Assembly: GCA_052143655.1 (NCBI GenBank)
Contig: JBKQSL010000412.1
Span: 1-5,320 of the forward strand
Length of the DNA: 5,320 nt
Direction: 5' to 3'
From: CAVSUR01 sp052143655
Lineage (GTDB): Bacteria > Actinomycetota > Actinomycetes > Streptosporangiales > Streptosporangiaceae
The position numbers and the translations under genes are program-made. Position 1 is the stretch's first letter. Each line of letters opens with the position of its first letter. The notes under the pieces were generated by a model, which did no database searches, was not told the DNA's origin, and was given only the letters and a program-made list of their open reading frames with translations. Below are positions 1 to 5,320 of the stretch, one piece after another.

Positions 1-33
1 GACTGACCACCACCACGCCACCACGCACACCAC

Positions 34-62
34 GGCCCCGCCAGCACCCAGCCGGCGGGGCC
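34..62 (+). terminator. Candidate intrinsic terminator hairpin of an upstream gene
   Basis: GGCCCCGCC at 34-42 is the exact reverse complement of GGCGGGGCC at 54-62, giving a perfect 9-bp GC stem around an 11-base loop. Two more pairs (44-52 and 45-51) can form inside the loop. There is no T-run after the stem, only AATTC, which is common for actinomycete terminators. A TGA at 4-6 would suit the end of a plus-strand gene lying mostly to the left, but too little sequence is present to show that such a gene exists. The palindrome could equally serve a convergent minus-strand transcript or be an operator. Confidence 0.5.
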
Positions 63-253
63 AATTCGTGCCCGCCCATCCTCACTGCCAATGACCGCTA
101 CGTCCTCATCTTGCGTGGCCGGGAACATACCGGCAGCACCCGCAGGCCCGCTGCGCTCTCTTCTGGCCGGGCGGCGGATGTGTTGCGTGATTGATCCCTT
201 GTTCGCGCCGGCGGCCGGTGCGAGGGTTTTGGATGTAGCACTTCGTGAGAACC
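63..253 (+). other. Non-coding leader, no confident promoter
   Basis: This stretch lies between the hairpin and the ribosome-binding site of the large gene. The open frame that begins with ATG at 91 continues into the large gene in a different phase and becomes an Arg/Gly-rich shadow, so I do not call it a gene. The large gene's own frame is closed by TAG at 236-238. The promoter probably lies here, since a terminator-like hairpin precedes it and the next gene is oriented away. I could not find a -35/-10 pair with good spacing. TAGCAC at 236-241 resembles an actinomycete -10 box but lacks a convincing -35 partner. A GC-rich imperfect palindrome around 205-222 is unremarkable at this base composition. 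Confidence 0.4.
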
Positions 254-260
254 AGGGGAG
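254..260 (+). promoter_or_regulatory. Ribosome-binding site deciding the ATG at 266
   Basis: AGGGGAG is a purine-rich Shine-Dalgarno sequence separated by 5 bases from the ATG at 266. It rules out the overlapping ATG at 261, which would have no spacer and opens only a short out-of-phase frame. It also disfavours the in-frame GTG at 245, which has no such motif upstream. Those are the only two in-frame start codons between the TAG at 236 and the beginning of the LamG region. Confidence 0.75.
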
Positions 261-265
261 ATGGC

Positions 266-3200
266 ATGGGCGCAGGGTCGCAGTTGCCGGCTCGCGGGGC
301 GGCAGTGGAGGGGCGCGGGCGTTGGGCCCCCGTGGCCCGGGTGCTGGGAAGGCAGCTGGGCGCTTCACTGGTCACGGGCCCGGTGCTGGACTTGCCGTCC
401 GTCAACGGGTGGGGCAACGTCGGCGGGAACTGGGCGCAGTCGGTGTCGACGGACGCGGCGTCGTTCGAGGCCTGGATCCGCACGACCGCCAAAGCCAGCC
501 AGACGATCGTGATCGGCAGCGACCCGCCGGGGGCGACGCCCCGGATCAGCGTCGGCGGGGACCAGATCTCGGTGTACTGGAATACCGGCGGCAGCGCGCC
601 GGGGTGGACGTCGGCGGACACCACGCCGGTCACCGACGGGCAGTGGCATCACATCGCGGTGGTGTTCGACGGAGGTGCCATCACCTTCTACAAGGACGGG
701 GTGGCCACCGCGGACCAGTTGTCGGCCGGGGCGCCGGAGCAGGCGGCCGGGACCTTCCAGCTCGGCGCGGGGTTCGGCGCGACGACCGGGTTCACCGGCC
801 AGTTGTATGACGTCCGGGTCTGGTCGGTCGCCCGGTCGGCGCAGCAGATCGCCTCCTGGCGCTGGGCGCCGATGTCGCTGACCGAGCCCGGCCTCACGGT
901 GCGGACCTCGTTCGACGCGGCCACCCAGCAGATCATCAACCAGGTGGGCGGTGTGGTCGGCTCGGTCACCGGGGCCACGGTCGTCGTCACCGGCCTGCCG
1001 GCTCCGTCGTGCGCGCTGTCATTCAGCGGGGGGCGGAAGGACTGCGTCAACCTGGTGACCGCCGCCCGGATCGACAGCAGTGCTGCCACCCTGGAGTGCT
1101 GGATGAGGATGTCGGCCGCCGCCGGGGTGGCCGCGGCCGGCCAGACGCTGATGGCCGTGGAGGCGCTGGGTGATCTCACGCCTCAGTTCGCCTACGCCGG
1201 TAACGACGCGCTCAGCTTCTCGTGGCATGGCATCTCGTACCGGTCGGCTGACACCAGGCCGGTGTCCGACGGGGCGTGGCATCACGTGGCGGTGGTGTTC
1301 AACCAGAACTACGTGACGTTCTACAAGGACGGGGTCGCCACTGCGGACGTGTTCCAGATGCCGGCGCTGCAGCCGTCCGATGGCCTGCTGGTGATCGGAG
1401 GCGCCCTTGGCTCGATGGCTGCCTTCAGCGGCGAGCTGTATGACATCCGGGTGTGGAACACCGCCCGCACCACGGCGCAGATCAGCTCGTTCCGCTACGT
1501 CACGCTGACGGGCGCCGAGCCCGGCCTGACGGCTCTGTGCAACCTCAGCGGCATGAACCCCGCGCAGCCCGGGGCGCCGGCCAACCAGGTCAACCAGCTT
1601 CCGGGCACCATGGGCGGGAACGCCGCGGTGGTTGCGGCGGTGCTGCCGCAGCAGCCGCTGCCGGTCAGTGTCTGGACCTACCCGGTCTCTGGTGAGTCGC
1701 CGGCCGGGCCGCTGCTGTCGCCGCAGGGGCTGCTGTGCACCGACAACGACACTGGCGGTACCGGCGGGGCGTTCCTGCGGTCGGTGGAACTGGAGACCGG
1801 GCAGGTCCGGTGGAGCTACGATGTCCGGCCGGAGAGCGAGCTGACCAGCGTGGTGATCCCCGCGGCGGTGGGCACCGACGGCCAGACGGCCTACACCGGG
1901 GTCCAGTCGCCCTACCAGGACACGACGGTGAACTTCGTGGAGATCCACGCGGTGAACGTCGCGGTCGGCGAGCCAGTGTGGCAGCAGCCGGCCCGCCTGG
2001 CGCCCGCGACGGCTTTCCTGACCCGTCCCGCGGTGCTGGCGGGCACGCTGTACGCGGGAGTGGAGGGCCTGTCCTCCGGGGGCCTGGCCTGGGGTGACCC
2101 GGCCAGCGGGACCATGCAGGTCAGGTTCTTCGCCGAGCCGCAGCAGGAAGGGGCGGCGCAGTTCATGACGGAGCCGACCGTCGACGCGACCAGCGTCTAC
2201 GTCGGCCGGAACGCAGCGGCAACCTCGACCACGCACGCCCAGACGCTGGTCACCGCGCTCGCGGCCGACCTGCAGCAATGGACGGTCACCTGGCAGGTGA
2301 AGCTGGCTGCCGCGATCACCGCGGACCTGGCGCTCGGCTCATCGACGCTGTTCATCCCCACCGGGGGGACGATCGTCGCGCTGAACACCGCCGACGGGTC
2401 GGTCAAGTGGTCGCATCAGCTCAGCGGATCCCCGGTGCGCAGCCGCCCGGTGGTGATCGGCAGCACGGTGTACGTCGGCAGCACCGACGGGACCCTGTAC
2501 GCGCTGGACACAGCGGCCGGCACCGAGCAGTGGCGGGTGGATACCGGGTCGGCGATCGTCACCGACCTGGTCAACGAGGACTCGGTGCTGTATTTCGCCA
2601 GCGCTGGCGACAGCGCCGGCACGGGGCCGGCGTTCCTGGCGGTGGACACCAACAGCCAGGGCAACGACGTCCTCAGCTACCCGGTCCCGGACGCCGACAC
2701 CATCCTTTTCGCCCAGGGCGGGGTGACCAACGGCGTGGTGTACTTCTACGGCGCGCAGAACGTCTACGCGGTCAACATGTCCAACGTCATCCGCGAGTTC
2801 TCGGTGACCAGCAAGCTGATCGTGGAGAACTACGACACCAGCACCAGCACGCCGGCCGGCAGCGACACCTCCTACCGGGTCACGCTGAGCATCCGCGACG
2901 AGAACGGCTGTCCCCGGGTGCAGCAGGCGGTCAAGCTGTGGTCGCCCGGCACCCTGTACGTGGTCAACCAGGCCGCCCCGGTCACCGTCTCCGCGGATGC
3001 CCCGGCCTGGATGCAGACCGATACCTCCGGCGACCTCACCCTGGCGATCAGCGCCTTCGCTGACGGCACGCCATCGGGCACGCCGAACGTCGCCTGCCCG
3101 CCGCTGCTGGCCTGGGCGAACTTCATGTCCGCGGGCGAGGCCATCGTCATCTACCCCGACCACGAGTCGCTAGGCACCCTGGCCAATGTGCAAGGCTCCG

Positions 3201-5320
3201 CCAGCTCCGCCAGCGCGAGCCAGGCGGCCAGCCCGGCCGGTGCCGCCCGCGCGGTCGCCGCCGGCCCGGCGCCCCAGTACCTGGACCAGGCCACCGCCTA
3301 TGACGGCAGCGCGCTGATCCTCTCCTCCTACCAGGACCCGGCCTCGCTGACCGCGATCGCCTCCACCGTCCGCAACGTCGTCGGAACCCGCAACACCGGC
3401 GCCGTAGGCGCATCCCGGCTGACCGCCAGCCGTCACCAGCCGCCGAAGTACATCCGGCCCGGCGCGGTGGTGCCGAACGTCGTCTATGCCGCGGACAGCG
3501 CGGCATCCCCGAGCCGGCCGTACGTGCCCGGGGCGATCCCCACCTTCACCGTCGACTTCTCCACCGGGCAGCCGGTCTTCCAGGCCGGCGCCTTCGACGA
3601 GAGCCGGCCCGCCGCGCTGCGCTCCCCGGCCGGCGCCGGGGTGGGCGGGATCTTCAGCGACATCGCGCACTTCGCCGACAACGTGGTCCAGGGCAGCGAG
3701 CAGGTCGCCAAGCTGGCCTGGCAGTTCACCGAGAACGCCGTCCAGACGGTGATCCACACCGCGGAGAGCATCTACAACCTGGTCATCACCGACGTCGAGG
3801 ACGCGGTCACCGCCGTGGTCGGCTTCCTCAAGACGGTGGTGGCGGACATCAAGAAGATCATCCAGTGGCTGTCCGCGCTGTTCAACTGGGAAAACATCCT
3901 GCACAACCACACCTACCTCAAGAACGCGATCACCAACCCCGCCGACCCCGGTCACCCCGGCGTCATCGACCGGCTGGCCGCCTGGGTGGCCAGCGAGCTG
4001 AACGGCGGCACCGACACCACGACCGCGCTGAGCACACTGACCGGCCGGTCCTCCGCGGCAGTGGGCAGCACGGCCACCGCCACCGCCGGGCAGACCGTGC
4101 AGACCCAGCAGGGCGGCAGCAACGACCCCAGCCAGCTCTACAACACCGGCGGCAACAACAACGCCAACCAGTGCACCTGGATGCACCAGAAAGTCGCCGA
4201 GAACTCCTCCACGGCGACGGTCGGACCGGCCCCTGCGGCCGGGCTGGGAGCGACCTGGGATCCTGGTGCCGTCAACGCGGCGTTCGAGCAGTTCCTGACC
4301 GCACTGGCAACCGCGCTGGAAGGGTCGTTCGCCGACCTGCCCGAGCAGATCCAGCAGAAGCTCGCCGCCGTCCAGGACAACTTCAAGGACCCGAAGTCCG
4401 CGCTGAGCACGGGCCTGTCCGACCTGCTCGGCGTATTCGAGGCCCTCGCCGATGACATGGTCGACTTCGCCAAGGCGGTCGCCACGGACTTCCTGCAGCT
4501 GCTCGATACCCTGCTCGGGCAGATCACCAGCTGGCTCGCGCAGCCGGTCGACATCCCCTTCGTCTCCGGGCTCTACCACGCGCTGACCGGTGACCAGCTC
4601 AGCCTGCTCGACCTCATCTGCCTGATCGCCGCCGTCCCGGCCACCATCCTGCTCGACGTCATCACCGGCTCGCCGACCGTGCCGGACACCGTCGCCGCCG
4701 GGACGGGCGCAGCGACGGCCGCTGACCCGGGCGACGTGGGTGCCCCGGGCTCGGCCGCCGGGCAGATCCTGCTCGGGGTGGCCAACGCAGTCATCAGCAT
4801 CGCCGGCCAGGTGCTGGACTCCGGGCTGCTGGCCTACATGGACGGCTGGTCATCCCTCGGGCCGGCCAAGTCCAAGCCGGGGTCACTGCTCAACTTCCTC
4901 AACTACGTGGACTTCGCCGTCGACTTCATCGGCTGGGGGCTGGGCGTGGCGGTGAGCTCCGGCTGGCTGGTCTGGAAATGGCCGGACTGGTTCTACTGGG
5001 TGGTGCAGAGCGTTCCGCAGGGTTTCAACTTCGGCTACCTGTTCCGGTCCGACAGCACCAACGAGAATCAGGTGAAACGGGACACCATCTCCGGGGTCGT
5101 CATTCTGCTCCTCTCGGCGGTGTGGGCCGCCGAATGGCCGGCCGGTTACCGGGACGCCCCCAAGGCCCCCGGGCTGGTCCTCAGCGCCAACATCTTCAGC
5201 AGCGTATCCGGCATCTGCGAGGCGCCACTGCTCGCCGGCAACCCGTGGCTGGTGCTGGAATTCGTGCTGCCGGTGAAGCTGACCGCGGCCACCGTCAGCA
5301 GCATCCTAGGCTTCACCGCC
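266..5320 (+). CDS. Giant LamG / PQQ-like beta-propeller protein with helical, hydrophobic C-terminus (3' partial)
   Basis: The frame is open for 1685 codons and leaves the window without a stop, so the product is longer than seen. Order of regions: N-terminus 1-37, two LamG units (38-459), PQQ-like propeller (465-845), probable Ig-like domain (846-968), Ala/Ser linker (970-1004), uncharacterised segment, amphipathic helices (1127-1224), polar linker (1256-1325), second helical block (1331-1425), hydrophobic region (1426 to end). LamG folds usually bind glycans or proteins. PQQ-like propellers are often scaffolds that do not hold PQQ. I see no catalytic motif. The first 37 residues (MGAGSQLPAR onward) have no hydrophobic core or cleavage site, so Sec export is not evident, although the domain types are typical of extracytoplasmic proteins. 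I see no TTA codon, so bldA-type control is not suggested. An adhesin or membrane-active effector is possible. The exact function is unknown. The gene call is very secure, the role is not. Confidence 0.95.
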   Translation, partial: MGAGSQLPARGAAVEGRGRWAPVARVLGRQLGASLVTGPVLDLPSVNGWGNVGGNWAQSVSTDAASFEAWIRTTAKASQTIVIGSDPPGATPRISVGGDQISVYWNTGGSAPGWTSADTTPVTDGQWHHIAVVFDGGAITFYKDGVATADQLSAGAPEQAAGTFQLGAGFGATTGFTGQLYDVRVWSVARSAQQIASWRWAPMSLTEPGLTVRTSFDAATQQIINQVGGVVGSVTGATVVVTGLPAPSCALSFSGGRKDCVNLVTAARIDSSAATLECWMRMSAAAGVAAAGQTLMAVEALGDLTPQFAYAGNDALSFSWHGISYRSADTRPVSDGAWHHVAVVFNQNYVTFYKDGVATADVFQMPALQPSDGLLVIGGALGSMAAFSGELYDIRVWNTARTTAQISSFRYVTLTGAEPGLTALCNLSGMNPAQPGAPANQVNQLPGTMGGNAAVVAAVLPQQPLPVSVWTYPVSGESPAGPLLSPQGLLCTDNDTGGTGGAFLRSVELETGQVRWSYDVRPESELTSVVIPAAVGTDGQTAYTGVQSPYQDTTVNFVEIHAVNVAVGEPVWQQPARLAPATAFLTRPAVLAGTLYAGVEGLSSGGLAWGDPASGTMQVRFFAEPQQEGAAQFMTEPTVDATSVYVGRNAAATSTTHAQTLVTALAADLQQWTVTWQVKLAAAITADLALGSSTLFIPTGGTIVALNTADGSVKWSHQLSGSPVRSRPVVIGSTVYVGSTDGTLYALDTAAGTEQWRVDTGSAIVTDLVNEDSVLYFASAGDSAGTGPAFLAVDTNSQGNDVLSYPVPDADTILFAQGGVTNGVVYFYGAQNVYAVNMSNVIREFSVTSKLIVENYDTSTSTPAGSDTSYRVTLSIRDENGCPRVQQAVKLWSPGTLYVVNQAAPVTVSADAPAWMQTDTSGDLTLAISAFADGTPSGTPNVACPPLLAWANFMSAGEAIVIYPDHESLGTLANVQGSASSASASQAASPAGAARAVAAGPAPQYLDQATAYDGSALILSSYQDPASLTAIASTVRNVVGTRNTGAVGASRLTASRHQPPKYIRPGAVVPNVVYAADSAASPSRPYVPGAIPTFTVDFSTGQPVFQAGAFDESRPAALRSPAGAGVGGIFSDIAHFADNVVQGSEQVAKLAWQFTENAVQTVIHTAESIYNLVITDVEDAVTAVVGFLKTVVADIKKIIQWLSALFNWENILHNHTYLKNAITNPADPGHPGVIDRLAAWVASELNGGTDTTTALSTLTGRSSAAVGSTATATAGQTVQTQQGGSNDPSQLYNTGGNNNANQCTWMHQKVAENSSTATVGPAPAAGLGATWDPGAVNAAFEQFLTALATALEGSFADLPEQIQQKLAAVQDNFKDPKSALSTGLSDLLGVFEALADDMVDFAKAVATDFLQLLDTLLGQITSWLAQPVDIPFVSGLYHALTGDQLSLLDLICLIAAVPATILLDVITGSPTVPDTVAAGTGAATAADPGDVGAPGSAAGQILLGVANAVISIAGQVLDSGLLAYMDGWSSLGPAKSKPGSLLNFLNYVDFAVDFIGWGLGVAVSSGWLVWKWPDWFYWVVQSVPQGFNFGYLFRSDSTNENQVKRDTISGVVILLLSAVWAAEWPAGYRDAPKAPGLVLSANIFSSVSGICEAPLLAGNPWLVLEFVLPVKLTAATVSSILGFTA
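377..1009 (+). repeat. LamG (concanavalin A-like) repeat unit 1, residues 38-248
   Basis: This is a LamG/Laminin_G_3-type jelly roll. Diagnostic features are the FEAWIRT strand in the first third, DGQWHHIAVVF with W127-H128-H129, FYKDGVATAD following it, and the closing TGQLYDVRVW at 177-186 with the ARSAQQI helix. The segment ends with EPGLT at 207-211 and a degenerate tail, a common arrangement in bacterial LamG proteins. Compared with unit 2 its first strand (around VLDLPSVNGW) is a poorer match to the usual ALSFDG-type opening. Family members typically bind sugars or proteins, often with calcium. I cannot assign the ligand or a calcium site from sequence alone. Confidence 0.85.
1010..1642 (+). 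repeat. LamG (concanavalin A-like) repeat unit 2, residues 249-459
   Basis: This is the second copy of the LamG unit. It opens with CALSFSGGRKDCVNL and LECWMRM, then has DGAWHHVAVVF with W338-H339-H340, FYKDGVATAD again, and SGELYDIRVW at 388-397 followed by ARTTAQI. EPGLT recurs at 418-422. Every one of these landmarks lies exactly 211 residues after its partner in unit 1, which shows a tandem duplication without net insertion or deletion across this span. The copies have diverged considerably elsewhere. C249, C260 and C278 are present only in this copy and might pair if the protein reaches an oxidising compartment. Confidence 0.88.
1658..2800 (+). other. PQQ-like beta-propeller domain, residues 465-845
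   Basis: Repeated blade signatures of the PQQ_2 / quinoprotein-like type are visible: ELETGQVRW ending at W516, AVNVAVGEPVW at W572, GDPASGTMQV around 610-619, a WTVTW strand at 672-676, ALNTADGSVKW at W715, and VYVGSTDGTLYALDTAAGTE followed by QW at W756. Later degenerate copies lie around VDTNSQGN (793-800) and VYAVNMSN (834-841). The two clearest blades are 41 residues apart at their Trp residues. Length and count fit seven or eight blades. This fold is seen in quinoprotein dehydrogenases, BamB and many surface proteins. Nothing here indicates actual PQQ binding or dehydrogenase activity, so a protein-interaction scaffold is the more likely role. Confidence 0.82.
2801..3169 (+). other. Probable Ig-like beta-sandwich domain, residues 846-968
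   Basis: The segment alternates hydrophobic and polar residues as a beta domain would. It contains SYRVTLSIRDENGCPRVQQA (D878, N880, G881) and later QTDTSGDLTLAI (T918-D923). The order of a strand ending in D-x-N-G-x-P/x-V followed by a T-D-x-x-G-x-L-x-L strand resembles bacterial Ig-like (Big_1/invasin-type) modules. C882 and C944 are the only cysteines here and could form a disulfide. Such modules usually act as stalks or spacers. The assignment rests on pattern only, so another beta-sandwich family is possible. Confidence 0.4.
3173..3277 (+). other. Ala/Ser-rich low-complexity linker, residues 970-1004
   Basis: The stretch is dominated by Ala, Ser, Gly and Pro, with GSASSASASQAASPAG at its core, and the DNA repeats short GCCAGC-like words. 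It separates the beta-rich front of the protein from the largely helical back. A flexible, probably unstructured tether is the simplest reading, and it could be protease-accessible. No specific motif is visible. Confidence 0.7.
3278..3643 (+). other. Uncharacterised segment of the large protein, residues 1005-1126
   Basis: I do not recognise a domain here. It starts with YLDQATAYDGSALILSSYQD, passes through a basic Pro-containing patch (SRHQPPKYIRPGAVVPNVVY) and an apparently extended part (PTFTVDFSTGQPVFQAGAF), and ends in a Gly/Ala-rich run that leads into the amphipathic helices. The mixture of predicted strand and loop suggests a small folded module or an extended connector. It belongs to the same open frame as its neighbours, with no sign of a break. 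Confidence 0.5.
3644..3937 (+). other. Long amphipathic alpha-helical region, residues 1127-1224
   Basis: From I1129 to about L1205 hydrophobic residues recur every three to four positions with acidic, Gln, Thr and Lys residues between them. Examples are FSDIAHFADNVVQGSEQVAK, TVIHTAESIYNLVITDVEDA and VVADIKKIIQWLSALF. There is no proline in this stretch. It closes with FNWENIL (1206-1212) and HNHTYLKNAI. The pattern fits a long helical bundle, coiled coil or a membrane-surface-binding amphipathic helix. From memory, similar FNW-D/E-xI segments occur in large uncharacterised bacterial and fungal proteins, but I cannot verify that here and do not name a family. Confidence 0.6.
4031..4240 (+). 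other. Polar Q/N/G/S/T-rich linker, residues 1256-1325
   Basis: The segment is rich in Thr, Ser, Gly, Gln and Asn, including TVQTQQGGSNDPSQLYNTGG and a short NNNANQ run. It is interrupted by QCTWMHQKVAEN, where C1303 and W1305 stand out as an ordered-looking island. It lies between the two helical blocks and is probably a flexible connection or exposed loop. The DNA is in frame throughout and its codon use does not differ from the flanks. Confidence 0.55.
4256..4540 (+). other. Second alpha-helical block, residues 1331-1425
   Basis: After W1331 the sequence is almost entirely helix-forming: VNAAFEQFLTALATALEGSF, LPEQIQQKLAAVQDNFKD, then GLSDLLGVFEALADDMVDFA and FLQLLDTLLGQITSWLA. Hydrophobic and charged residues alternate with helical periodicity, with a net acidic character. 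It runs straight into the hydrophobic C-terminal region, so it may be the soluble or membrane-surface face of that domain. I recognise no enzyme motif. Confidence 0.55.
4541..5320 (+). other. C-terminal region with several hydrophobic segments, residues 1426-1685+
   Basis: Hydrophobic stretches occur at about 1447-1466 (LLDLICLIAAVPATILLDVI), 1501-1518 (ILLGVANAVISIAGQVLD), 1545-1571 (around DFIGWGLGVAVSSGWLVW), 1574-1592 (aromatic-rich, DWFYWVVQSV), 1608-1624 (ISGVVILLLSAVWAAEW) and 1663-1685. Several carry Asp, Asn or Glu inside, so they could be transmembrane hairpins or the buried helices of a soluble or pore-type bundle. The motif ALTGDQLSLLDL before the first segment looks like a constrained family signature. 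The domain is cut by the window edge, so its full topology and the C-terminal end cannot be seen. Confidence 0.6.

Noticed and set aside
183..241. Possible promoter using TTGCGT or TTGATC as -35 and TAGCAC as -10
   Set aside because: The spacing from either -35-like word to TAGCAC is far longer than 16-19 bases, so the pair does not form a plausible promoter.
261..512. Start at the overlapping ATG at 261
   Set aside because: It directly abuts the AGGGGAG sequence with no spacer and opens an Arg-rich 83-codon frame; the ATG at 266 has proper spacing and opens the 1685-codon frame.
91..810. 239-codon plus-strand open frame starting in the leader
   Set aside because: Beyond about position 250 it is an Arg/Gly-rich out-of-phase reading of the LamG region, and there is no convincing ribosome-binding site before ATG 91. 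The part before 250 shows no recognisable protein.
1019..2278. 419-codon open frame on the minus strand
   Set aside because: Same in-register shadow effect; it ends at the sense TCA at 1019-1021, and its translation is Arg/Gly/His-rich with no domain pattern, whereas the plus strand encodes clear LamG and propeller motifs.
2278..3063. 261-codon plus-strand open frame within the propeller region
   Set aside because: It is an out-of-phase reading rich in Arg, Gly, His and Gln without domain motifs, fully inside the large gene.
2339..3163. 274-codon open frame on the minus strand
   Set aside because: In-register shadow again, ending at the sense TCA at 2339-2341; it overlaps the propeller and Ig-like coding sequence completely.
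3170..4579. 469-codon open frame on the minus strand
   Set aside because: It is exactly in codon register with the plus-strand gene, so it can be closed only by sense TCA, CTA or TTA codons, which are rare here; its end at 3170 is a sense CTA. Its product is low-complexity Gly/Val/Asp/Arg-rich sequence typical of a GC-rich shadow.
266..5320. Apparent drift from G-ending codons (GCG, GGG, GTG) in the LamG part to C-ending codons (GCC, GGC, GTC) in the C-terminal half
   Set aside because: The shift is modest and gradual by eye and may reflect amino-acid composition; without codon statistics it does not support separate origins of the two halves.

Overview
The window looks like actinomycete DNA (Streptomyces or a relative). 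It is very GC-rich, codons end overwhelmingly in G or C, and I saw no in-frame TTA codon in the long reading frame.

Almost the whole window is one gene. An ATG at 266, preceded by an AGGGGAG ribosome-binding site, opens a frame that runs without a stop or frameshift to the last base (5320). It encodes at least 1685 residues, and the C-terminus lies beyond the window. The other reading frames of appreciable length are shadows. The three largest minus-strand ones are exactly codon-in-register with this gene and end only where it uses TCA or CTA.

The predicted protein is a modular giant. In order it has: a short Arg/Gly/Ala-rich N-terminus with no recognisable signal peptide; two tandem LamG (concanavalin A-like, Laminin_G_3-type) units in exact 211-residue register (about 38-459); a PQQ-like beta-propeller (about 465-845); a probable Ig-like beta domain (about 846-968); an Ala/Ser linker; an uncharacterised segment; a long amphipathic helical region (about 1127-1224); a Q/N/G/S/T-rich linker; a second helical region (about 1331-1425); and a C-terminal region with several hydrophobic segments (from about 1426).

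The first 265 bases hold no convincing gene. They contain a perfect 9-bp GC-rich inverted repeat (34-62) that could terminate transcription of a gene lying off the left edge, followed by a leader of about 200 bases. The gene therefore probably starts its own transcription unit. The front half of the protein looks built for binding (carbohydrate or protein ligands). The back half looks membrane-active or membrane-associated. Its biological role is unknown to me. A large recognition-plus-membrane protein such as an adhesin or toxin-like effector is a hypothesis only.
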